In this document: one piece after another, positions 1-7,558 of the stretch
Numbering within the stretch: the first letter of the stretch is position 1
How the letters are laid out: each line of letters begins with the position of its first letter
Origin: Runella sp.
GTDB taxonomy: Bacteria > Bacteroidota > Bacteroidia > Cytophagales > Spirosomataceae
DNA: 53,207 bases
Assembly (NCBI RefSeq): GCF_027484545.1
Contig: NZ_JAIXST010000276.1
Coordinates: 1 to 53,207, forward strand
Reading direction: 5' to 3'
Made by a program: the position numbers and the translations under genes
Notes under the pieces: generated by a model
Told to the model about the DNA's origin: nothing
What the model saw: the letters and a program-made list of their open reading frames with translations, nothing else
Databases searched by the model: none

Positions 1-2
1 AA

Positions 3-164
3 AATGTAATGGACCTTGAACACACAAGGCATCGAAATCCAACCAATGCTTTTACTCACTCGTTGGCTGCTATCTGTGCCTATTCTTTTTACCAAAGAAA
101 ACCCAAAGTTAGTATAGCAATACCATTGGTATTGAGCCAGTATTGCCCTCAAATGGTTGCTTAG
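3..164 (+). pseudogene. possible transposase C-terminal fragment
   Basis: An open frame runs in from the window edge and stops at 162-164. It contains DLEHTRHRNPTNAF, followed by a hydrophobic stretch and QRKPK, which resembles the C-terminal end of DDE transposases of the IS4/IS982 type (HTRHR-(S/N)P-N...AY....KP). The rest of the element lies outside the window, so neither family nor intactness can be judged. It overlaps the 3' end of the DUF433 gene on the other strand, which suggests an insertion junction. The similarity is recognised by eye only. Confidence 0.35.
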
Positions 165-378
165 ATTTGAAAAGTTCACGTAAGGTTAAGATTTTTTCAG
201 CAGCTTCTAAAACGGCTACTGCTTGCTTATAATGGACTGAAGGAAAATCTACTAAAAATGTGGACAAAGTATCGCCTTCTTTGAGGTAGTCAAAGAGATT
301 TTTTACAGGTACACGAGTGCCTGCAAATACAGGTTCGCCGCTTTGAATATTGGGAGATATGGTGATTAATGAGTTCAT
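109..378 (-). CDS. DUF433 domain antitoxin-like protein
   Basis: An 89-residue protein with the DUF433 pattern: ISPNIQSGEPVFAGTRVPV near the N-terminus, then a helical segment with LFDYLKEGDTLSTFL and a DFPSV turn. DUF433 proteins are small winged-helix-like proteins, usually the antitoxin of a pair with a DUF5615 PIN-like toxin encoded just downstream. No such toxin gene follows here. The last ~18 residues (after about residue 71) are read from DNA antisense to the transposase-like frame and look unrelated to the family, so the gene end was probably replaced by an insertion that also removed the toxin. The domain call is confident; the orphan status is inferred from the window edge. Confidence 0.75.
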   Translation of the reverse strand: MNSLITISPNIQSGEPVFAGTRVPVKNLFDYLKEGDTLSTFLVDFPSVHYKQAVAVLEAAEKILTLRELFKSKQPFEGNTGSIPMVLLY

Positions 379-419
379 GGCTCGTTTTTTACAAATTTAA
401 GGTTTTTCCAATCTATTGA

Positions 420-2657
420 CTACAAATTAAACCAATACGTCAGCTTTGCCTGAATGGAGCGGTTGCGAGATTGACCGTTGGCGGTGTTGTAGTTGTCAAT
501 ATAAACCAAGAAGAAATCAGATACCGGGGCAAATCGCCACTGAAAACGTGTATTTATGTTCATGTTTTCAAATTGACTGTTGTACTGCAAAAAAGTCGTC
601 AAAAAAACCTTTTTAGAGAAGGTCCAATCTAACCGCGGACCCATTAAAAAAACGTTGTTTTTACCGATAGGCAAATCAATGTGATTGTAAGTAAAATTCA
701 TGGCCAACGCAATATAAGGTTGATAACGAAAATTGAGTGAGCCAGCCAAACTCACGATGTTCCCGTCGTAATATTGCCCGATGAGCGGTTGGGCAAAAAG
801 CCACACTTTTTTACGTTGGTCGGAGAAATAATTAAGCGAGGCATTGTAATAGGTGTATCCTTGTCCTTTTTTCAAAGGAGGGAGTTTGTTGTTGCTGCGC
901 AAAGCATCAAAGTCGGCAAACAGAAAGGTATAGTTCTGATTGACAGAGAATAACATCCGTGCAGAATTGTTGAAAAACATAGATAAAAAAGGACCCGCAG
1001 TACGGTCAGTTACGCCTACATTGGGCATGGTGTATTGTTCCAACGCCACTCCCACACTATACCGATTGACGAGTTTGGTACGCGGATAAAACGAAAGTCC
1101 AAAGGTAGGATTGATTCGTAAGTAATCTTTGCGCGGCACAAAACCCACTTCGGCATCGTAGCCTTTGCCCACCCAGTCGTGTGCCCAGCGGAAGGTGTAT
1201 TTCAGTACGCTGTACATGAGTGAGAAGCCGTTCGCAAAGGCATTTTTTTGCTTGACTTCGCTAAATGATTGGTGATAATACGCTTTCCCCTGCCAACGAC
1301 TGTCTTTGGACGTAAAATTGTATTCCAAGCCGCCAACCCGATTGAAATCAGTCAGTTTAGGGCTCATTTCGGGGTGAATCGTTTGTTTGTTGACAAAAAT
1401 CCCCGCAATATTTGACCGGTTAAAGATTTTTCGTTGAAAGGAAGCTACCGTAAAGTTGGCTCCGGAAATCCCCTTAAATTCGTCGTCGGCCGTTTGGGCA
1501 TTGAGCAAACCGACCCGCCAGTTATCATCCAATTTTCCACTTAAACGCGCTCCGTACAGAATCCGGTTGGGTACGCCCAAGCCTGTTGTAGAATCTTTGG
1601 CAATCCCGATTTGGCGAGAGAAAAAGGGGCTGATGATTTGATTGCCGGCTCCTCCCAAATTGCTCTGTGGCGGTAAAAAAGGATTGATGACGTAGCTTCC
1701 AAAACCCGAAAATAAATCGGAATTTTCAAGGAAAAACTGCCTTTGCTCGGGATAATTGATGTCAAAACGAGAAAGGTTAATGACTTGTCGGTCGGCCTCT
1801 ACGTTAGAAAAATCGGGATTGATGGTCAAATCCAAATTAAGGCCCGACGTAACCGCGATTTTGGCATCACCCCCAAAATTGAGCCGACTTCCGTTGTTAG
1901 GGTTTTTGGGGTTGACAAAATCCTGCGCATTTCCTGCTGAAATATAGGGAATCAGCGAGATGTTGGCACCTGATTTTTTTAACGGCTTTTCAAATTGAAT
2001 GGGAACGGCATACCCCAAATTCATGATGATTTGGTTTTGAGGAATTTGCACTAGTGTACTTTGCTCATTGATTTGAGTATCAAAGCGATAACTCTTAAAT
2101 AGCCATTGAGGCGTGTTTTCTTTAAACCGCAGAGTGGTAAAAGGAATAGCTATCTCGGTGGTCCAGTAGTTATCATAAATTTTTGACTCACCTTTCCATT
2201 TGTTGTCCCAAAATTCGCTGAAAAATGAGTTGTCAGTAGCACCATTGTACAGCAATGCTTCACGCATCACGCCCAAGGGATTCATTCCAAACAAAAAAGC
2301 GTTGGTGCGGTCATTGAAGGTATCAAATGCAAAGGTAATATTGTCGTTGCCGCCAGCTCGGTAATCTCGCCGGTAGGACAAAATGACAAATTTGTTGCTT
2401 TTGGTATAGCACTTGGCACTGACATAAACGAACTTGTTGTCGTAGGCAATTTTTACCTCCGTCTTATAGGTCGCTTTCAAGGTGTCAGAAGGGAAATACT
2501 GCCAAAAGTCGCCCAAAGTGGTGCTTTTTCCCCAAGTATCTTCGTCTAAAACGCCGTCAATTTTAATCTTTTCCGTCGTAAAATTAACCTTGTAAGGGGC
2601 TTCAGATTGGGTAAAAGCAAGAATGGGTAATAAGAGCAAAAGTATAATTATTCTCAT
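420..2657 (-). CDS. DUF5916 protein with CBM9-like N-terminal domain
   Basis: About 745 residues. I place the start at the inner ATG (2655-2657) because MRIIILLLLLPILAFTQS is a clear signal peptide, while the longer frame adds a non-signal extension. Residues ~22-210 resemble a CBM9/DOMON-like beta sandwich (KIDGVLDEDTWG, then VKIAYDNKFVYVSAKCY and TFAFDTFNDRTNAFLF). The remainder, with many aromatic beta strands, is the DUF5916 region, probably a membrane-associated beta barrel (FFLENSDLFSGFG is a family motif). Such proteins are common in Bacteroidota envelopes; no biochemical role is established to my knowledge. It is transcribed alone, after the metG cluster and its hairpin. Confidence 0.85.
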   Translation of the reverse strand: MRIIILLLLLPILAFTQSEAPYKVNFTTEKIKIDGVLDEDTWGKSTTLGDFWQYFPSDTLKATYKTEVKIAYDNKFVYVSAKCYTKSNKFVILSYRRDYRAGGNDNITFAFDTFNDRTNAFLFGMNPLGVMREALLYNGATDNSFFSEFWDNKWKGESKIYDNYWTTEIAIPFTTLRFKENTPQWLFKSYRFDTQINEQSTLVQIPQNQIIMNLGYAVPIQFEKPLKKSGANISLIPYISAGNAQDFVNPKNPNNGSRLNFGGDAKIAVTSGLNLDLTINPDFSNVEADRQVINLSRFDINYPEQRQFFLENSDLFSGFGSYVINPFLPPQSNLGGAGNQIISPFFSRQIGIAKDSTTGLGVPNRILYGARLSGKLDDNWRVGLLNAQTADDEFKGISGANFTVASFQRKIFNRSNIAGIFVNKQTIHPEMSPKLTDFNRVGGLEYNFTSKDSRWQGKAYYHQSFSEVKQKNAFANGFSLMYSVLKYTFRWAHDWVGKGYDAEVGFVPRKDYLRINPTFGLSFYPRTKLVNRYSVGVALEQYTMPNVGVTDRTAGPFLSMFFNNSARMLFSVNQNYTFLFADFDALRSNNKLPPLKKGQGYTYYNASLNYFSDQRKKVWLFAQPLIGQYYDGNIVSLAGSLNFRYQPYIALAMNFTYNHIDLPIGKNNVFLMGPRLDWTFSKKVFLTTFLQYNSQFENMNINTRFQWRFAPVSDFFLVYIDNYNTANGQSRNRSIQAKLTYWFNL

Positions 2658-2719
2658 AAAGTTAGGTATAGCGAGGAATGAAACGATATAACACAAATTA
2701 AACCCCTATTTGTTCGACT

Positions 2720-2746
2720 ACAGTGAGTCATTTTCAGACTCACTGT
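2720..2746 (-). terminator. hairpin after the metG/HExxH gene pair
   Basis: A perfect 10-bp inverted repeat (ACAGTGAGTC / GACTCACTGT) with a 7-nt loop lies between the stop of the HExxH gene and the start of the DUF5916 gene, both on the minus strand. It could end transcription from the metG side. There is no strong U-run on the minus strand, so rho-independent function is uncertain. Confidence 0.45.
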
Positions 2747-2803
2747 GCATAATTTTAAAAATCAGCTGTTTAAAGGTGCTTCTTCAACTCCGTACGTTTA
2801 CAT

Positions 2804-3139
2804 TCACAAATACTTCCAAAATCGCCACGCTTTTCTCGTTTTGAGATACGCTAAATTTTTGTCGTTAGAATAGGCCTCCCGCTCAAAACTGATGTTGAGA
2901 TACGCCTGATGATGGTGTCCATATTGTACCCAACGAACCAAAAACTCCAGTCCATACCATACGTAAAACAAAAACAGCCCCAGTTCAACCTGTTGGCGCA
3001 AATGAATCCTTTCGTGATTAATGAGCCAGGCAGGCGGCTTGGCGTGTTTAAAAAATACCCATGGAAACAGTGTCAATCCACCTACCCAAAGGGAGGGAAC
3101 GTGCACTGCAATCATGGGTAAACGAAAGCGGTTCAGCAT
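2804..3139 (-). CDS. small HExxH metallopeptidase-like membrane protein
   Basis: About 111 residues when started at the inner ATG (3137-3139), which puts the start 14 nt after the metG stop; the longer frame would overlap metG. A hydrophobic N-terminal segment is followed by INHERIHLRQQVELG, an exact HExxH zinc-binding motif, then a second hydrophobic segment (LFLFYVWYGLEFLVRW) and FEREAYSND, whose Glu could be a third ligand. This resembles minimal gluzincin-like proteins annotated as hypothetical in Bacteroidota. It probably sits in the inner membrane and is co-transcribed with metG. Peptidase activity is inferred from the motif only. Confidence 0.6.
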   Translation of the reverse strand: MLNRFRLPMIAVHVPSLWVGGLTLFPWVFFKHAKPPAWLINHERIHLRQQVELGLFLFYVWYGLEFLVRWVQYGHHHQAYLNISFEREAYSNDKNLAYLKTRKAWRFWKYL

Positions 3140-3153
3140 GTGTTTTGAGCAAA

Positions 3154-5223
3154 TTACGAAATCGGCGCTCCGGCCCACACTTCTTTGTGCGGTTGTAAAA
3201 GCGAAAGACTGCCGTCTTTATCTTCGGCCATGAGAATCATACCGTTGGATTCATTGCCCATAATTTTGCGCGGGGCAAGATTGGCAATGAACGTTACTTG
3301 GCGGCCAATCATTTCTTCGGGGGTGAAATGCTTGGCGATACCGCTCAGGATAGTGCGTTTTTCAAAGCCGTCGTCCACTAAAAACTTCAATAATTTATCA
3401 CTTTTGGGTACCCGCTCGGCTTCGAGAATAGTCCCGATACGGAGGTCTAACTTGGAAAAATCATCAAATTGTACTGTAGGTTTCAGTTCAGGTACCGATT
3501 TGGTTGCTAACTCATTCATTTTTTTTGCGTCGTGTAATTTTTGGATTTGTTTCTCAATGACGGCGTCTTCCATTTTTTCAAACAATAAAAATGCTTCGCC
3601 AATCGCAGCACCGGTAGGCAGCAAATCGGCGTTGCCCGCATCCTGCCATTGGTGACTTAATGATTGGTGGTTGGTGATTGATTTCTGCATTCCCAACTGT
3701 TGGCATAACTTGGCTGCGGTAAAAGGCAGAAACGGTTCGCTTACAATGGCCAAACTCGCCGCGATTTGCAGCGCGATGTTCATGATGGTATTTACCCGTT
3801 CGGCATCCGTTTTGATGACTTGCCAAGGTTGGGTTTCGGCCAAATATTTATTTCCCAGACGCGCAAAATCCATTAAAAACGACAGCCCTTCCCGGAAACG
3901 ATAATTTTCGATGGCTTCCCCTATTTTGGCAGGAAAATCAGCCAAAGTTGTCAGCGTCTCTTTATCAAAATCGGTCAATTCACCGCGTGCAGGTACTTTT
4001 CCGTCGCAGTATTTATGCGTCAGCACCATGGCACGGTTGACGAAATTGCCGTAAATCGCTACCAACTCGCTGTTGTTGCGGGTCTGAAAGTCTTTCCAGG
4101 TAAATTCACTGTCTTTGGTTTCGGGTGCATTGGCCGTTAGTACATAGCGCAGTACATCCTGCTTGCCGGGCAGTTCTTGCAAGTATTCATGCAACCAAAC
4201 GGCCCAATTGCGCGAGGTCGAAATCTTATCGCCTTCCAGATTCATGAACTCATTGGCCGGGACGTTGTCTGGTAAAATAAACCCTTCTCCTTCTGCCATT
4301 AACGTAGCAGGAAAGATGATGCAGTGGAATACAATATTGTCTTTGCCGATAAAATGCACCAATTTGGTGTCCTTGGCCTTCCACCAGGTTTCCCAACCGG
4401 CATCGTTGCCGTTTTTCTGCATCAACCAGTCTTTGGTGGCTGAAATGTACCCAATCGGTGCTTCAAACCATACGTACAGCACTTTGCCGTCGGTGTCGGG
4501 CAGGGGAACTTTGATGCCCCAATCCAAATCGCGGGTCATGGCCCGGGGACGAAGCCCGTCTTTCAGCCACGATTGACACTGTCCGGCTACGTTGGTTTTC
4601 CACTCGGTATGGCTGTTGACGTATTCCGCAATTTGGGGCTGCATTTTGTCCAGTGGCAGAAACCAGTTTTTGGTGGACCGTAAAACGGGTTTTGAACCGG
4701 ATAAAGTGGAATGCGGCTCCTTCAATTCCATCGGACTCAGGGCGGTACCGCAACGTTCGCATTGGTCGCCGTAGGCGTTGGGATTGGCGCAAACGGGGCA
4801 AGTACCTACAATGTAGCGGTCTGCCAAAAACTGCTGAGCCACTTCGTCGTAATATTGCTCGCTGACCTCTTCAATGAAGCCGTCTTTGTCGTAAATCGTC
4901 TTGAAAAATTCCTGCGACGTTTCGTGGTGAATGGGCAAACTCGTCCGTGAATAAACGTCAAACGAAATGCCTAAATCAACGAATGACTGCTTGATTTGGG
5001 TGTAGTATTTATCCACGACTTCCTGCGGTGTAATTCCTTCTTTTTTGGCACGAATCGTAATGGGTACGCCGTGCTCGTCAGTGCCGCTTACAAAAGCCAC
5101 TTCGGCTCCTTTGGCTCGCAGGTAACGCACGTAAATATCGGCAGGTACGTAGCAGCCCGCCAGGTGGCCGATGTGAATGGGGCCATTGGCATAAATAAGC
5201 GCGGCTGTAACGGTATATCTCAT
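3154..5223 (-). CDS. metG: methionine--tRNA ligase
   Basis: A cytoplasmic class I aminoacyl-tRNA synthetase that charges tRNA-Met. The start is set at the inner ATG (5221-5223), giving about 689 residues beginning [20 protein letters not shown] with the HIGH signature. A zinc knuckle follows ([18 protein letters not shown]), then the KMSKS-equivalent GDKISTSRN, the anticodon-binding helical domain, and a C-terminal Trbp111-like tRNA-binding domain ([20 protein letters not shown], about residues 585-689). This domain order and length match the usual bacterial homodimeric MetG. It heads a short minus-strand cluster with the HExxH gene and shares its upstream region with a divergent ATPase gene. 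Confidence 0.97.
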   Translation of the reverse strand: MRYTVTAALIYANGPIHIGHLAGCYVPADIYVRYLRAKGAEVAFVSGTDEHGVPITIRAKKEGITPQEVVDKYYTQIKQSFVDLGISFDVYSRTSLPIHHETSQEFFKTIYDKDGFIEEVSEQYYDEVAQQFLADRYIVGTCPVCANPNAYGDQCERCGTALSPMELKEPHSTLSGSKPVLRSTKNWFLPLDKMQPQIAEYVNSHTEWKTNVAGQCQSWLKDGLRPRAMTRDLDWGIKVPLPDTDGKVLYVWFEAPIGYISATKDWLMQKNGNDAGWETWWKAKDTKLVHFIGKDNIVFHCIIFPATLMAEGEGFILPDNVPANEFMNLEGDKISTSRNWAVWLHEYLQELPGKQDVLRYVLTANAPETKDSEFTWKDFQTRNNSELVAIYGNFVNRAMVLTHKYCDGKVPARGELTDFDKETLTTLADFPAKIGEAIENYRFREGLSFLMDFARLGNKYLAETQPWQVIKTDAERVNTIMNIALQIAASLAIVSEPFLPFTAAKLCQQLGMQKSITNHQSLSHQWQDAGNADLLPTGAAIGEAFLLFEKMEDAVIEKQIQKLHDAKKMNELATKSVPELKPTVQFDDFSKLDLRIGTILEAERVPKSDKLLKFLVDDGFEKRTILSGIAKHFTPEEMIGRQVTFIANLAPRKIMGNESNGMILMAEDKDGSLSLLQPHKEVWAGAPIS

Positions 5224-5297
5224 AGGTAATGTCAAGTTTAGAGGGCAGAATGTCGAATTCTGCATAACAAATGTTCAAAGATGGATGTTTCGAACGG

Positions 5298-5342
5298 CAA
5301 AATTAGTAAAATAGCGTGGCAAAGGAGAATTGTTTAACTTTG
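5298..5342. promoter_or_regulatory. possible divergent promoters, metG and ATPase pair
   Basis: Two -7-like elements of the Bacteroidota type TAnnTTTG are back to back: TAATTTTG on the minus strand (5298-5305) facing metG, and TAACTTTG on the plus strand (5335-5342), 26 nt before the ATPase ATG. Neither has a convincing TTTG at the expected distance upstream, so the calls rest on the -7 match and position. Confidence 0.35.
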
Positions 5343-5367
5343 AGCCTGCCGTTATTTCTTTTCAAAC

Positions 5368-6369
5368 ATGGATAATTTCATCAAAAACCTCGAAATCAAG
5401 AATTTCAAATCTATCAAGCACCTTACGCTCGACTGCAAGCGTGTGAATGTGTTTATTGGTAAGCCCAACGTGGGGAAGTCGAATATTTTGGAGGCTTTGG
5501 GGTTGTTTTCATCAGAATTCATGATTGATAATTTGAATGAATTGATAAGAATGAAAAAGTTGGATGATTTATTCTTTGACTTTTTTCTCTCAGACGAAGT
5601 TGATATACGACTTGATAATAAATTTCGTTTGAGCTTATCTTTCAAAAGTGAGCGCAATGGCGTTGCTGTATTCTTTTTAAATCTTTATAAGAATGACGAT
5701 CATATTGAATCAATCCCTCTTATAAGAGATGGTTCAATCAAATGGAGCGATGGCTTTACTTCAAGAGTTATTTTGGCGAAATATTATAAATACACACCTT
5801 TTGAACCCAAAGAGACCTCGTATTTAAAAAGTTATTTATATCCTCCATTCGGTGAGAATTTGTATGAGATAGTTAACAACTATCCAGAAATACGTTCCAG
5901 AATTGTGGCAATGCTAAAAGAACAAAATTTAGAATTTGTCAGCATAGCCAAAGAAAGTGACTTTAAGCTGCAAAAAAATATTGATGGCTTTGTAACCCAA
6001 TGCCCATACTCCAGCATTGCCGACACTTTCCAACGCTTTATTTTTTACTTAGCAGCTATAGAATCCAATAAAGACTCAGTGCTAATTTTTGAAGAGCCAG
6101 AAGTCCATTCTTTTCCACCTTATGTAAAGGAATTGGCCGAACGGATGATTCTGAAAGATGATAATCAATACTTTGTCTCCACGCACAGCCCTTATTTACT
6201 GCAAACTTTTATTGATAGTTTGGATGATACACAACTCAACGTGTACTTGACGTATTACAAGGATTATCAAACCCACGTCAAAGCACTGACTCCTGATGAA
6301 TTAAGGGACATTCAGGATTTTGGGTACGATGTATTTTTCAATCTTCGGAAGTTTGAGCCCAATGACTAA
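5368..6369 (+). CDS. AAA/ABC-type ATPase (OLD/SMC-like), defence-pair ATPase
   Basis: A 333-residue protein starting IKNLEIKNFKSIKHLTLDC, typical of OLD/RecF/SMC-like ATPases. Walker A is GKPNVGKSN (about residue 32), Walker B is VLIFEEPEVHSF (about residue 230), and FVSTHSPYLLQTF provides the H-loop. The region between is short, so this is a compact ATPase without a long coiled coil. Its stop overlaps the ATG of the next gene by 8 bp, indicating translational coupling. ATPase plus TOPRIM-like partner pairs include PARIS (AriA/AriB); this pair is smaller and may be a relative or a separate family. The ATPase fold is confident; the defence role is inferred. Confidence 0.8.
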   Translation: MDNFIKNLEIKNFKSIKHLTLDCKRVNVFIGKPNVGKSNILEALGLFSSEFMIDNLNELIRMKKLDDLFFDFFLSDEVDIRLDNKFRLSLSFKSERNGVAVFFLNLYKNDDHIESIPLIRDGSIKWSDGFTSRVILAKYYKYTPFEPKETSYLKSYLYPPFGENLYEIVNNYPEIRSRIVAMLKEQNLEFVSIAKESDFKLQKNIDGFVTQCPYSSIADTFQRFIFYLAAIESNKDSVLIFEEPEVHSFPPYVKELAERMILKDDNQYFVSTHSPYLLQTFIDSLDDTQLNVYLTYYKDYQTHVKALTPDELRDIQDFGYDVFFNLRKFEPND

Positions 6370-6871
6370 ACCTCGATTTCGGATTATACCTGAGTGTCAT
6401 GCCGATACGGCTTTGGCGCGTTTTTTTGTGCCTAACGTCAAACAGGAAGACCACGCCAACGGCAGTTCAAACGTTGCCTCCGAAATGAAAAGAGCGGGTT
6501 TCTCAGAAGTGATTCTGATTGGCCTTATTGATAACGATAAGCTAAAGCATACACCTCGCTATTTTGATGATTTTATAGAGATAGAGCGTGGTCAATGCGT
6601 CAGTTTTCGGCAAAAAGAAGATGTCCGAGTCGAGCATTATTTGATTGTGTTGGAAAGAGCTATTGAGACTTTTTTGCTCTACAATGCCGCGCAGGTAGGC
6701 ATCAACGTGGCTGATTTTGGTTTTTCAGAAGTACAAAAAGAATTTCAGAAAAACCTTAAAAGCCAACAGATTGAAGACAGTGAAAATTATCAATCATTGC
6801 TGAAAGCCCTTCGCGATCAACAAGCCCCTGATTTTATAAAAATTGAGGCATTTTTGAATCAGTTCCTTTAA
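6362..6871 (+). CDS. small TOPRIM-like partner of the ATPase
   Basis: About 169 residues from the ATG at 6362, which overlaps the stop of the ATPase gene. The N-terminus has RIIPECHADT and, about 50 residues on, VILIGLIDNDKLKH. An acidic residue after a first beta strand followed by a DxD after a later strand is the TOPRIM arrangement, as in PARIS AriB (DUF4435) and OLD nucleases. The rest is mainly helical and matches no domain I can name. In coupled pairs of this kind the partner is generally the effector and the ATPase the sensor. The TOPRIM assignment is motif-level inference; a structure prediction would test it. Confidence 0.55.
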   Translation: MTKPRFRIIPECHADTALARFFVPNVKQEDHANGSSNVASEMKRAGFSEVILIGLIDNDKLKHTPRYFDDFIEIERGQCVSFRQKEDVRVEHYLIVLERAIETFLLYNAAQVGINVADFGFSEVQKEFQKNLKSQQIEDSENYQSLLKALRDQQAPDFIKIEAFLNQFL

Positions 6872-6921
6872 TCTGTGGGAATCTGCGTGTCATTCAATCT
6901 GCGAAAATCGGCGAGAAATCT

Positions 6922-7359
6922 TTATTCATCATTCCCGCGTTTGAGGTCGCGTTCTTTGATGGATTCACGTTTGTCGTAGGTTTTCTTTCCTTTTGCCAGT
7001 GCGATGTCAATCTTGGCGAGCCCTTGGTCGTTGATGAAGAGTCGGGTCGGAACAATGGTGAGACCTTGGTCTTTTAACTTCAACGCCAACTTTTTGAGCT
7101 CCCGTTTTTTGAGCAACAATTTGCGGTCACGTACTGGATTGTGATTGGCGTAGGTACCTTTTTCGTATGGAGAAATGTGCAAATGATGCACAAGAAGTTC
7201 GCCTTCCATAAAGATACAGTAGGCATCGGTCATGTTGACTTTGCCCTCCCGAATGGATTTGATTTCGGTTCCTGTCAGCACTACGCCTGCGGTATAGGTT
7301 TCCAAAAAGAAATACTCAAACGAGGCGCGGCGGTTGCTTATATTTATGTTCTTGCTCAT
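6922..7359 (-). CDS. smpB: SsrA-binding protein SmpB
   Basis: A 145-residue protein, slightly shorter than many SmpB homologues. It binds tmRNA and brings it to stalled ribosomes for trans-translation. Visible family features are [35 protein letters not shown], the [18 protein letters not shown] segment with [11 protein letters not shown], and a basic C-terminal tail ([19 protein letters not shown]) that enters the ribosomal decoding channel. A -7-like TATCTTCG lies at 7430-7437 on the minus strand, giving a leader of about 65 nt that contains a heptamer repeat. It converges with the ATPase pair. The tmRNA gene is not in this window. Confidence 0.97.
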   Translation of the reverse strand: MSKNINISNRRASFEYFFLETYTAGVVLTGTEIKSIREGKVNMTDAYCIFMEGELLVHHLHISPYEKGTYANHNPVRDRKLLLKKRELKKLALKLKDQGLTIVPTRLFINDQGLAKIDIALAKGKKTYDKRESIKERDLKRGNDE

Positions 7360-7376
7360 TTTCTAACTTTCTTAAC

Positions 7377-7421
7377 TTCTGATTTCTGATTTCTGATTTC
7401 CGATTTCCGATTTCCGATTTT
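7377..7421. repeat. heptanucleotide tandem repeat in the smpB leader
   Basis: About six tandem copies of a 7-nt unit, first three as ctgattt and then three as ccgattt, lie between smpB and its likely -7 element. They would be transcribed into the smpB 5' leader. Such short arrays can vary in copy number. Confidence 0.7.
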
Positions 7422-7558
7422 TTGGGGTGCGAAGATAACGATTTCCTTTCTTTTCCCCCTTATCCGAACAGCTTAATCAACAACTCCTTAGAAAGTTCTC
7501 GCTCTTGATTACTTTTGTGATAGTTATACATTCATCCCTTCTAAATCCCTCAATTCGT

